Origin: Centroberyx gerrardi
Taxonomy: Eukaryota; Chordata; Actinopteri; Beryciformes; Berycidae
Assembly (NCBI RefSeq): GCF_048128805.1
Contig: NC_136005.1
Location: 11,576,975 to 11,640,974 of the forward strand
Length of the DNA: 64,000 nucleotides
Reading direction: 5' to 3'
Below the pieces are notes generated by a model, which worked only from the letters and a program-made list of their open reading frames with translations, made no database searches and was not told where the DNA came from. The translations under genes were made by a program, and so were the position numbers. Below, piece by piece: positions 1 through 13,300 of this stretch (the stretch's first letter is position 1; every line of letters begins with the position of its first letter).

Positions 1-828
1 GAGTTCCTCCACTGGGGGCAGCACAGGTCAGAGCTACTGCTGGTCACACTGGTCACACTGGTACCCAGTAAGAACAGCATGACTCCCCACCTCTGGTTTT
101 TGCACTATTACCTATCTATTAACCCAATGGCTCTCAACCTCTTTGGTTCACGACTCCTTAAAACAAAGTGATGCCTACTCACGAAGAGGGTGGGGGGCAG
201 GAAAGGGGTTGGATGAATGTAGATTAAAAACAAAAGGTGAGACAGATGACATGAGAGAGTGGAAGAGGGGAATTGAGAGAGGGAGAAAAAAGAGAGAGAG
301 AGAGCGACTACTCTTCCCTTCAGTATTGATTTTATAAGTGCCTTTCCATTGCTGAACAGACAGGATATACTTCAGAAAAGAAAGAGGCCAGTGGCGCTTT
401 ACATCCCCTATGTTATATCCACTGTTATTACTGCATTAATTACTGTCATGTCTAACCTGAATTGTGCGAGGTAAATATTGACGTGTCCATTTCCCCTCTA
501 GGCATGTCTATAAGCTAATGTATTCAAACAGATAAAAAGAGCCTGAGTGGTTTAATATGGAGACACACTACATGTAGTTATGTGAAATTTTATGTTAGCT
601 GAGGTTGAGAAAGGATTCATCACAACTTAATTGCTTGGATAGGCTTCAAAAAAGGAGCTTAATCTCAAAAAAAGACCCTGCTTTTTTACTATCGACAATT
701 TCGACTGTAAACCTGATTACATGAGAAGAATCTATATGGATATGTGTGACCATGTGCACAGATGCAATGTTGAGGTGTTTGATGTTATCCTAAATTTCCT
801 CCTCTCTTTTCCTCCCTGCCTGGTTCAG
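1..828 (+). other. xpr1 intron, 5' part truncated by window edge
   Basis: This is intronic sequence before the first xpr1 exon in the window. I found no segment encoding the SPX domain or any other XPR1 N-terminal part here, so the upstream exons must lie before position 1. It holds only simple purine-rich stretches (GA-rich around 285-305) and a pyrimidine tract at about 796-826 leading into the splice acceptor at 827-828. Confidence 0.6.
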
Positions 829-2527
829 CCTGCTTTGGCCTGGACAACCTTCCGTGTGGGTCTCTACTGCGGCGTCTTTATCGTCCTCGCCATCTCCTTC
901 ATTCTCACTGGTACGTCACAATAAACATTCAAATTCATACATTTTTCCTATCCTGGTGAATGCTGAACAATGTGCGATGCGATGTCATTTTCTGGTAGAT
1001 TTGTTCAAGGCACAGTAAATTGTTGTTTTCCTCAGACAGTTAAACATTTCATATTTTGTGCTAAAAAGGGGGATGTAATTTTCCTCCACCCCCACCCCTC
1101 TTCTCTAATCATCCTGTGTACTTGTTGTTTCAGGTGTTGTGTTCATCCGCTACGAGAACATGTGGCCTCTGGTGCGGATCTACCGGGGCGGTTTCCTGTT
1201 GATCCAGTTCCTCTTCCTGTTGGGCATCAACACCTACGGATGGAGGCAGGCCGGAGTCAACCATGTCCTCATCTTCGAGATCAACCCCCGAAACAACCTC
1301 TCACACCAACACCTGTTTGAGGCAAGAGCGTTAAACATTTCAAAACCCTCCATCTTCAGAAAGTAAACCTTTTCTGGAATAAAGAAAAACAATCTTATTT
1401 TAAGATTGACAACCCTGCATTTTGAGAGGTTTCATTCAACAACAACAGTGTATACTCAAAGTCCATCAGGATGTATTTATGCTATAGAATTACAAAATAC
1501 AAAGAAATCAATACTAATTTATTCATTCTAATGTGACACCATGCCAATCTGTTTCCTCCCCCCTCTCTGCTGCAGATTGCTGGTTTCCTGGGTGTGTTGT
1601 GGTGTATGAGCATCATGTCCTGTCTGTACTCGGACTACACCTACCTGCCCATGCAGATCAACCCTCTCATCCTGTACGGCTTCATGCTGCTCTTCCTCCT
1701 CAACCCCTTCAAGACCTGCTACTACAAGTCTCGCTTCTGGCTCCTCAAGCTGCTGGTCAGTCCGCTCATTTATTGTACAAGCATGACTTAGGGCGTGTTT
1801 GGAGAAGATTATTCACACTAATCAAAACTCTGTCCAATAAACAAGCTACTTGTGAGTCCGTGTGAGTTTTGTTTACAAGCCCTGGTTCGCTTGTAAGTGG
1901 GCAGTGTGAAACTAAACCAGCCAAAAATGCGAAAAAGTAAAATTTTCCACTATGGTTTGGACCAAAGAAAATGAACTGTAGGTGTGCTCGCCCCCTTCGT
2001 TATGAGTTTGTGTGAGTTATATGTCTCTTTTACAGCTGTGTATTTTGCTGCCATATTACGCTGCTGACACTTGAAATATGTCCTGCAAGTGTGTGTGTGT
2101 ATGTGTGTGTGTGTGCGTGGAGGTGCTTGAGTGTGTGTGTGTGTGTGTGTGTGTGTGTCATGCATTTGCATGCATGTACAATATCAGATATCTATGTCAG
2201 ATCTCATGTTTACGAAACCCTCCTCTGTTGTTCTCTGTTCTTTGTCTAAGCTGCTAGGGGGCTGGAGGAGAGAGTGTGTGTGTGTGTGTGTGTGTGTGGA
2301 TGGAGGGGGGGTGTTGTAGTGAGACAGAGGGCAGAGGGTTGAGGGATAATAGAATGCAGCCTGGTCCCAGGAGAGGTGGCGGCTGTGACTGTGCAATCAT
2401 TACAGGCATAGATCTATCAGTATGCTGCCGCCCTGAGCTCCTCACTTCCTCCTCCTCCTCCTCCTCCTCCTCCTCCTCCTCCTCCTCCTCCTCTCCTTAC
2501 ACTTTAGCCCTCCTCCCTCCCAATTCC

Positions 2528-2561
<34 letters not shown>

Positions 2562-5500
2562 CCCCCTCAGCTCTCCCTCCTCCTCCTCCTCCTCCTCCTC
2601 CTCCTCCTCCCGTCCTTTCCTCCACAGCTCCCCACAGTCCTCAGCAGCACTCACCCCCTCTCCTCCGCTGATGTGGCTCCCTAATCAGCCTCAGCCTTGA
2701 TTGCGGCTGATTTGAACAACCACAACCGCCTACACATACCAGAATTAGACTGGATATTAACCATTTTTATTTTGTAATTTTTTCTTTATTCTGGAAAATC
2801 AAGAATTTACATAATTTACTTAACAATTTACTTAACTTTCAATCCTTTTCCTACAGAAATGGGGATTATCAAATAATAATCACAGTTGTATCCTGTATGC
2901 TTCCTCCCCCTTTTTGTCCTGTATAGAAACATAGAGACATTCAGACACATGGAGGGGTTTTCCCTCTCTACATCTTCTCCTTCCAATTCCTGTGGCATAG
3001 TTCTCCCCTTTCCCCTTTTCCATACACTCCTCTTTTCCCCTTAAGTAATAGCAACTTGTACCGAAATATTGCCGTTGTGGATAATGAACAAAATTATGTA
3101 AACATAACTACATTACATTATCTGAAACAGTCGGGTGCTGTAGGATATTTACCATTTTTCATTTATGTCTCATTGGATTTTGCTGGTTCCATCATAACCA
3201 ATGAGTAATTGAGGATATTTCAGGACAGATTGCAGTGGGGTAATGGAACAAACAATTTGTTATATTATCTAACATTACTGAAACATGTATCCGAGCCAGG
3301 TGTGTTAGTTCCCTACGACTGCAAACACCAGACAAAGATCTCATCTAGGGGCAAACTGCACAGGCAGCACCTAGATTAGCTGTAGTGTTTGCTCTAGAAA
3401 TGAAAGCCTCGCCACAGCGCTGCAGCAGGCTTAGCCTTGAGACATCCATATAGAGCGGATATGGGTGAGATGACCAGTGGATCAATACAGACTTTGATTG
3501 ACAGGTGAAAAGAAATATGTAATGAGCTGATATGTGTAAAAAAAAAAAAAAAAAGATCAATGTCCTTTGACATTTGCAGCTGAAGGTGTGTGTGTGGGGT
3601 TTGAGTGTGTACATGGAGAGGGAGAAAGAGGGACGCAGTAGCCCCTGAATGTCAGATTTGGCCTGAAGGCAGGAGGGGGGCAAATGGAAAGAGCAGGGAG
3701 GGTTGTATCATTTTACAGAGCCTGGTCAATAACCAAGCTCCTGCCGCAGTCACTTCCCAAATAACATGCCCATAGACGCCAAGGCAGGCCACAAAACACA
3801 GCTAGGCTGGTGCGTGTGCTTGTCGTGTATGCCAGTGAATAGTGACAAACACACACACACACACACACACACAGAGACACAGACAAAAAGCGTGAGTCAT
3901 TCGGGTGTCCTGTGGCGTGGTGATAAGGCAGTCTTGAGGCTCTATCCCTTTGTGTGTTACAGATCATTAATAGAGGTTGTTTCCTGCATCGTCCTCCTCT
4001 GCTGAAAGTACTGTGACGATTACACACTAATTAACTGTTTCCTAATTCACTGCCGCCTTGTTGAAGCCACGTGTGTATTCACCGTAACATCCGAGTTTAA
4101 ACTGGTAGCACACCTCTGCAGTGCTGGAGTGTTATGAGACATCACTACAAGATGCCTTCTTAAATGCTCTATACATTTCTTTCACTGGGGGAAATATGTT
4201 TCTTCAGTTGCCTTAATAGACTCTTCCCAGTTGACATAAAACAATATGTGAAGGTGCATGTTGGACATCTTGAGATTAGAATGAATGTAACTGCAAAATA
4301 AAAGCTTAACCCTAACCAATCACTGCTCTCCCTTTTTCCACTTTCCTCCTTCCCTCTCTTCCCCGCGTCCAGTTTCGTGTTTTCACAGCTCCATTTCACC
4401 GGGTGGAGTTCGCAGACTTCTGGCTGGCTGATCAGCTCAACTCTCTGGTGATCGTTCTGATGGATCTGGAGTATCTCATCTGCTTCTACATCTTCGAACT
4501 GCAGTGGAGCAACAGCAAGGGCCTGCTGCCCAGCTTCAAAGGTGAGACTTAATCCCAGAATGGCTTCACCTTAAACTCCATGTCCTCTGCACCTCTGTCT
4601 GTGCACAAATGAAAATTAGCAGTTTTCTGTCTCTGGGGAACAGAAGTTAATTGCCCTTGCGAATAACACTTTAACACTGTTAAAAAAAAAAACACCTACT
4701 TGCGATGAACCTTGCATTTCCAGCTACACATCTTCAAATCTGCAAATCAGTGGTTGTGAAAGTGACGGACTAAGTTGACAGCGTGCCAGACGGAGTTGGA
4801 TAGTTCAGTTGTCCTGTCAGCAAGTGTGATGTGAATAAGCTTTTAATTGCTCTCCACTGCCTCCACTCCACCAAACAGTTAGACCTCTGCCTCCACGCAG
4901 CCAATTAACACGGAGCTAATGGAACGGAAATGTTTGGTCATACAGAGGTCGCCATGTGACTCTCATAATGATGAGCTATCCAGTGCGAAGGCGCATGTAG
5001 GGAAGGAGTCAGCATGGGGAAAAGGGAGGGAAGATGGATAAGAGAAAGAATAATAAGAGAATGAGATTATAACACAATAGTTAAAGGAATCCTTGAGCTA
5101 TATTCCCTATCTGCTCTTAACAGCAGTTTCTGTAAAGCTTTTTGTCTGACCACAAGTCTAAGTAGTTTATTGAACGTTCTTGAACATTCATGAACCCTCA
5201 ATATTGTTCTATTCTATTCTATTCTATTCTATTCTATTCTATTCTATTCTATTCTGCTCCGCTCCTCCAGATGACTACGTGTGCCACAGCTACTCATACG
5301 GAGTGCGGGCCATCATCCAGTGTCTGCCCGCCTGGTTCCGCTTCGTCCAGTGTCTGAGGCGTTACCGTGACACCAAGAGGGCCTTCCCTCACCTGGTGAA
5401 TGCTGGGAAATATTCAACAACCTTCTTTGTCGTCACCTTCTCGGCGCTCTACGCTACGCACAGAGGTAGGACACACAAAAACATAATGTATGTGAAGTAT

Positions 5501-6035
5501 AGTCTAACCAAAAAAGAAAAGGTCGCTGTGTGCTCAAATTAGATCAGGTATATTACCTCTTCATGTTGAAACTGGGTGCTTTGTTGGTCAAAGAGAATAG
5601 ACTCCATTTATATGTGTTATTTAAATTATTTAAGTTACTGAGGATGAAATCCATTTTATGTTGTATTGTCCTTTTTATTATTGTCCTTTTGATTACACAG
5701 GGAAAGGCTTTGTTCAGTAAGATAAAAGGGGACATTGATTTTTGTCTATGGAAGATCCTGAAAAACTTTTTGAAAAAAGTTTTGAAAATGAAACATTTTT
5801 AGTTGCAGATTATATAGAGAAGGTATAGGAAATGCAGAAAAAGGCATTGTTTAAGTGAAATGAGTATTTTTATTTTGTATTGCCTTGCTCCTTGTATATT
5901 CATAGATATGATCCACACAAAACAGTATTACGTAAGTTGTACTTTGTGTTTATGTTTGCAAAACACTGTGTCATGTAATCTCATGTGGGATGGGCCATTA
6001 ATTTGGCATGACACAAAAATAAAATTTCATTCATT

Positions 6036-6078
<43 letters not shown>

Positions 6079-7411
6079 CTCTTCTATGTCTCGTGTACCT
6101 GAAGCATTTGGGTTTAGCAGAGCTTTAGCTGCTCAGTGCTATGTATGTCCATGATAAATTCAGGATACTGAATGATTCAAAAGGTGAAGAGATGTTTGCT
6201 GTCCAATCCTATGTACAGTAATTCACATTGTTCAAGAGACATGGTAAGAGTGCATCTCCCGTCCATCGCTAAGCTGCAAGATCCAACTCTGGATCACAGA
6301 GAAACCCAAAAGGGAAAAGAGTAAGGCTATCTGTATCTGCAGTCTGCAAACTAATGTAATGCTGTTGTGTTGTTGTGTTAGATGAGCCTGTCAAACAGAA
6401 TCCACAGGCTCACAAACATGTGTGGGCTCTTGGACGCAGAAAGCAGAGGTGACCTTGAGTGCAAATGCAAAAGCAGTTGGCCTTGGTTTTCATTGCTCGT
6501 CGTTGCCTAGAGCTTTATAATGGAAATGGAAAGGTTAGTCAAACACAGTCAGGGATAAACAAGGTTCTGTTCTCACAATATGAAACTGATGGCGTTCAAT
6601 ATGAGGGCCGGGGAGAGAGGGCAAGGAGAGAGACAACGAGGCCAGACAGTGAAATAGAGAAATGGAAAAATAGAGAGTAAACGGAGAAGATGGAGAAGAG
6701 AGATGAACAGAGGAAAGGAGAGAGTGGTTGTCATTAAAAGTCAAGTCACTCTCCCTCAGACAGCTTCACAATTAGCCTGCAATTATTCTGATTCAGAAGC
6801 CTTATCACAAAGGAGTGCATGTACAAAGAAGCAGCACCCAGGCAATAACAGCGTCCCTTCAACACGCATCCTCCATCGTAGTTTCACAGATATTTGTCCA
6901 CGCGCATCATTTCAAAGCAGCTTTTTCTGCCAGTCATACTTTTAAACGCTTCTCAGATGCCGGTTTATATATTTATTTACCAGCAAATGCCAGCTATGAA
7001 ACTTCATCTCAACCTTTCAGACCGTTAAATGTTATTTCCCAGCTTGACTTTATTCCTTTCCGATATAAATTTAAATCAATATCAGCTCACTAAGCTGACC
7101 GCCAGCGAGCTGCTATTGAATGAACCAGTAAGCCAGGAAGAGGGAGGAAGAAAGACAGAGAGATATACAGACAGACAGACAGACTCGTTTTTTTTTTTCT
7201 TTCCCAGCTTGTTAGGAAAGGCGTCCATTAAACCACATCCTCCTTCCAGAGTGGGTTCCTCTGGTCTGAAGCCTGTGTAGACCCTCAGCTAATGGCCTCT
7301 CTTCATCTGTTATTCCGTATGAAGCCGTCTTTTATCCCACATGGTAATGGAGAGGCAGAGACGGAACGCTGTTTAAGTGAGGAAGGAGGGTGGGAAGACA
7401 GACACATGCAC

Positions 7412-7460
<49 letters not shown>

Positions 7461-10286
7461 ACACTACCAGATCCTACTTAACCTCAAATCTCCACTTCAC
7501 TGGAATGGATAGTCAAACTAGTGTTGAGGAAATTGCCTGTTCTGAAGACGTTTGAAGTATTCTCTGTAGAAATGATTGTTGTTGTACATTTTCAAGCATC
7601 GGCCTTTGATGAATGGATGATATGGGCACCGCAGCACGTCAGCGTATATGGAAGCCAAATATGGAAATGATGTATAAATAGCCTTAAGAGCCACAAAGTT
7701 TGGGTATCAGTTTACAACAGTCCACAAAGTACAAGTATGACGAATCCCCTTTCCTTTGATTTGTGGATAGGTTGACAGTCTTTAGTGTTGGTGTTGACAG
7801 TCTTAGTGCTGCCGTTTAAAGCCCAGTGGCCAGTCTGCCCACGTTACCCAACATCTGTCGGGAAAGGTAGCAGAGAGCAGCAGTGTGTCGTCATGTTCGC
7901 ACCGCTGGGCCCAGCTGTAATAGGTGGAGGGAGTGTCAGTGAGTATCTGGCAGAGCTCCCAGTGTCTGTCTGTGGATGTGTCACCCTCATTGCTAACCCA
8001 GTCACAGCTCTGACCGTTTCTGTGTGACCTCACTGCTCCTTCCTGGAATAGCACACGTTTAGCTCCGGGAATCTGTAAAGCGAAATGCATAAACCATAAC
8101 GCACCGATGTAAGTCAGGGGTTTGTTTTTAGTTTAGTGGTTTAGTGGTTTAGTTGGTTTAGTGGTTCCATTTGAATATCAGACAGAATTTAGTTACCTGT
8201 TAAAGATCAATAAGTGCAATGATTTCAACCAGATTATGGGACACCTAATTAAATATGCATACTGTCAACCAATCAGAACATTCATTAAAGCCTGGGTGTA
8301 GGTGACATCATTTACACCAGGCAGTAGATTGGAATTCTAAATCTGTTTGATTCTGTTGACAACCAGAGGGAAATGGATGTTAGTCAAATTTACACAATGC
8401 TGACAGCTATAATAATTTGGGTAACTTTACATTAACAAGTCATTTGTTAAATTATACCATGAAATTGAGAAATGCAATTCTCATTGCACTGGACCTTTAA
8501 TTTATGCGGAATAATCTTCCCTCAGGTGTACATGGGTCCCAAGCCGGTGCTGTGTTGTTCTGGGGTTTGAGGTTTGATCATTTTGAATGTGGTGCAATAC
8601 AGAGAGCAGAATTTTACCCTCAGTGCTGCGAATAACTGATTGGACGCTGTTGTGAAACTCTAATCCCAGCAGATGTTCAGAGGCCTGTAACTAGAGAGAT
8701 GATGGAGGATTTCCTGGTTTAGGCACAGTTCCCAAACCCTGTAAGATACGGGGCCTGACAGCAAAGCAGATACTTTATTCTGGATCAATACAGGCTCAGC
8801 TTTATGTACAATGGCTTGACTCTAACTGCTGTTTTAGATGCAGGGGACTTTTAGGCCTAATGCTAATTTAAGCCCAGAGGAATTCTTTCACGGACAGGCA
8901 GAGCCAGGGGGAACGGGATGCTGCATTCATATAGGCAAGAATAGTGCAGGCTTCTGATGGACGGAAAATATGTGGATGGAGGGAAACACACATATAAACA
9001 TGCACAAGTTAAAGTACAAACACTCACGCTCCCATGCGTATTCACTCATGTAATAAATGAGACAACACGAATGAGACAAAAATGCAGAGGAGCTAGTCAA
9101 GGCAAGACATGGATATTCTTAAAAATATCCCTTTGTCTGAGGGAAACACAGATGTTGAATTTTATCTGTCTGCTGGCTGTGAGATCAGCGTCAGAAACAC
9201 CTAAAGCCAACTGTAGAATAAAGGGGAATATTAGTCCTGCTGGTCTCAGCGAGAGGTCGACCATAGTGCAGAGGGAAAAAAATGAATAAAGTAAAACTGC
9301 AGTGAGAGATCAGTAAATTCAGAACTGGTAGAGCGCTGAGGGGGAGATAAAGATGAATGATCAGAGGAGATGGAAGATGGAGGGAGGAAAGAAGCTAAAT
9401 AGAGAAAACAAGAGTGGATCAGCGGGAAGTAAGGAAGATCGTCATGAAAGGGATTGTGATTCATTGAAGAGAGTTAAATAGATATAAAAATATGACGGTA
9501 TGAAATGGAGAGAAAGACACGAGAGAGGCAGGGGAAAAGAGGAGAGGAGAGGAGAGGAGAGGAGAGGACAGGAGAGGTGTAATTACCAGCCTGGGGCTAA
9601 ACACATGTCTGCTGGACACTGCTAGAATAGAGATGAGCCCAGAGCTGACAGAGTTTATAACTTCATTTCATGTACTGGACCACTCATTATCAGGTTAGAA
9701 ATTGCAATGCACACAGACACACACACACACACACACGCATACACACGTTGATCCTACTCACATTTGTGAATGTGCACACACACACACAAACACACTTTAA
9801 CTGATGTAGATAAAAGACATTGCTCTCAGTCAAATCTTTCTCTGTCTGCCTGAACTCTAATTCACCCCTGCTAAGGCCATACTCACTCCTGCTACTACTA
9901 ATATATTCACATGTGGAGTCAGATACAGGCTGAGTTAAGCATCTGATAAAGGTGCATTGACTTTGACCAATAACCTTTGTGTGTATAGCAACAATATCTT
10001 TAGATATGCTGAAGATGGATCTGTCTGATTGGATATTGTTAGAACGAATGCAGCTGGTTGGATGAGGTTTCCCTGCAGGTGAGGGATTCTTAATTACCTG
10101 GTTAGCAGACAAGACAGCCGTGACAACAGATAAGAAATCAGCCTAATAGCAGGGACTGATTGTTCTTCCTGTGTGCTTGTTTCCCTCAGTGGAAGTGGGC
10201 CAGTTGCATAAATGAGCCTGTCCCTGCTGGAGCCCGCTGTCTTTAATAGTGTTTAACCTCTTGAGTTCCTGTGGACAGCAATAGCG

Positions 10287-10325
<39 letters not shown>

Positions 10326-13300
10326 ATGTCTGTGTGACAGACTAGCCACTGAGTGTGTGTGACAGGAGCCAGCGACCACTGTTAGCCCCTATTGAGCTTC
10401 AGATCAATGGCCGTCTAACCACGCTAACCCTTACAATGGAAAGACATCAGCTTTAACAGAACCTGAAGGGTTAAATACCTCACCATGGCTGAACACTTTA
10501 CCAAGCCTGGAAAACCACAGCAGTGGGTATTCTCCAGTGAAAAGAGTGTATCGTGCAGGACTAAGTGTAATCTATGGCTGGGAAACCCCCCTGTGGCCTC
10601 TGTATAACTAATATAGCATAGGGACTACTTCCATCCCATCTCTCAACTGAAGAGGCAAAGAGCACAATAGACACAGCAGTTAACAGAGCAGAGGGACCAC
10701 AGCAGTAACTCTCTGTTAAAAATGCCCCTGCTCCGCTCCCTGGCGTCTCCTTGGCTGCTAGTAGGAAAAGGCAGTGAGCATGATGGATGGAAACTAGCCC
10801 CGTCTCTGTCTGCTGGCTGCTGTCTGTGTCTGTGTGAGTCACTGTAGGCTATAGGTGGTAAATCAGTATCTTGCCAGGAATACGCAAAGCACATGCACAT
10901 ACAGGCACTACTAAGCATGGCTGATGATTAACTTAATAAGTGAAAATTATCTTAGCGATTGTTGAACACTTGCCAGGTGTGGACGTCTTTGCAAATAATG
11001 TATCAAATTACAAATGATACCTCACTACTACAACAACGTACACTTAGCAAGGCCTACTATGTTCATGTTACATCCTCAACAAAGGATTAAACCCACTTAC
11101 AATGAAGAAGACCAACAAACAAAATGCAGAACCTAAATCAAACAGTCTAATGTTGTGGAATGACATGACTTAGTTCAGGAAAGCTGAGAACTTTGAATGA
11201 ATCTTGTACAAGCTAGCAAAACACTTCCACAAGCAATTTGAATTGTACAGAAATGGAATGGAAAAAGAATGGAAAAAGAAATTGCAATCCAATGCAACTG
11301 CAGCGAAAAATAGCCACAGCAGGAGCAATAACTTAAAGGTTACTACCACAGGCATTTCAGGCCTGTGCAGTTCAACAAGGACCTAATGAAAATACTACGG
11401 GCTCTTAGCAACAGCAGCACATGTACATGCTTGTCCTTTTGGCAAGTATAAACATTTACTCAGTCACCAAAGTACAAAGTCTTTGTTTGTTTGGAGACTC
11501 TGCTGAGGGCTTGGAGCCAGAAGGACGTAACTATCTATATATCAAATACAGGCTCTGGAGGAGATCTGTTTAGACCCGACTGTCTAATACAACTTCCCTG
11601 TGGAAGTAGACATGTTTGTCTATGTGTATGTACCATTTTCAGTCTATGTGTTTTGTGTTGCTGGTGATGGTTTCTGTGATTAAATAATTTCCCTTCTGGG
11701 ATTGTTAAAATACTACTACTACTACTACTACTGCTACTAATGCAAGGAAAATCTGATATATGGAATAATTTGGAATGAAAATACAAAACCTACATATAGC
11801 CTTAACTGATCAATTTGCTTATTCATTGGAGCTAGAAGGGCGTAAATCCACTTATACTCTTCTGGCTCCAGATAATGCAGGGAGTAAGTCCACTTATGCC
11901 CCATACGGCTCCAAATGCTGGTATACACTTCAAACATCCCTTAAATAGTCAAAATAACATTGTGTCAGGATATTCATCAAAGTTAGGTCCATTTTTATTT
12001 ACATGTGTGGGGAGCAGAGCTCTTCCAAACACACTACCACAGCGTTGGGACTTTGGGAGCAGAGTAGATAACCAATAATGCTGTATAGGTTACATATTCT
12101 ACAGGTTAATAAATCATGAATACTCTTCAGTGAATCACAGATAGGACCCTTTGTGTTAGTCTCTCTGCAGCACCTGGCTAGCTGATCTGATGTGGATAGT
12201 TTGCATCAGCTCAGTCACATTGCATGCTACTGTAGATTCCCACAAGCACTGGTGTCCTGTTGCTTTGTTGGTGGGTCACACAAGGTTAGGACACACACAC
12301 ACACACATATGCACACGCAAACACACACACACACACACATTCAAATGCCAGCATGTCAAAATACTGAGGAATGACAAGGTCAAATCTACATGACAGACCT
12401 GCACAGCTGCTAAACTGAGCACATTTATTACAGTCAACTATCAATATTAATGCCTCTCCTCGGAATGAAGAGGTAATAGTGTTTGATTCGATTCTCTTTA
12501 TTATCCCCAAAAGGGAAATTGCTGTTGTATGTTGTAATGTACATGTTGAATCCCCAAAAGAGCGTTCGGGGACTCTGCTGGCCCAGTGTAGATCCCTCTT
12601 TCCTCGGCTGCTCGCTTTCAGCTCCTTTAATTCAAAGTGACCAAGCTGATGACTGAGTGACATTCACTGTTCCAGCAGGTCCAGCAACACAACAATGATA
12701 TTACAGTGATCAATATTACAGTAATGTACAGCAGGCAATTTGATGTCTGATCATGGGAGTGAAATATATGACATGTCGTTTATCCTATGTAAAAAAACAA
12801 TCTGGTGTAAGATGTGAGATTATGACATTAGTGTACAAATCTTAATGTAGACTTGATGGAAAGTGTGAATTTAACTGTCTGTGGAGATCTATGACATGCT
12901 GGAGTATATTCATGACAGGTGGGCTCCCTCTAGTGGTCGAGACATTGTGGCAAAAATAGCACTGAATGACTCAACTACTGTACACACACAACAGGAAAGC
13001 AGCAGGTTTTCACTGTGAGCTATGAAATAAGGCTTCCTTTAAGAAAAGAATTTCCTTCTGTTTCAAACAGATTTTCAAGTGAAATTGACTGAAAGAAATT
13101 GTTTGAGTGCAGCTAGTTGACATCATGTGTGTGTGTTTGTGTGTATTCCAGAGCAAGGACACACGGATGCCGACATGTTCTTCTACCTGCTGATCGTGTT
13201 CTCGGCCATCAGCTCCCTGTACACACTGATCTGGGATCTGCGCATGGACTGGGGTCTGTTTGACCGTGGAGCTGGGGAAAACACCTTCCTCAGAGAAGAG

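Noticed and set aside
2276-2671. A 131-codon ORF with poly-Ser, poly-Ala and poly-Pro
   Set aside because: It is created by the TG, TCC and CAG repeats in an xpr1 intron, with no conserved sequence around it.
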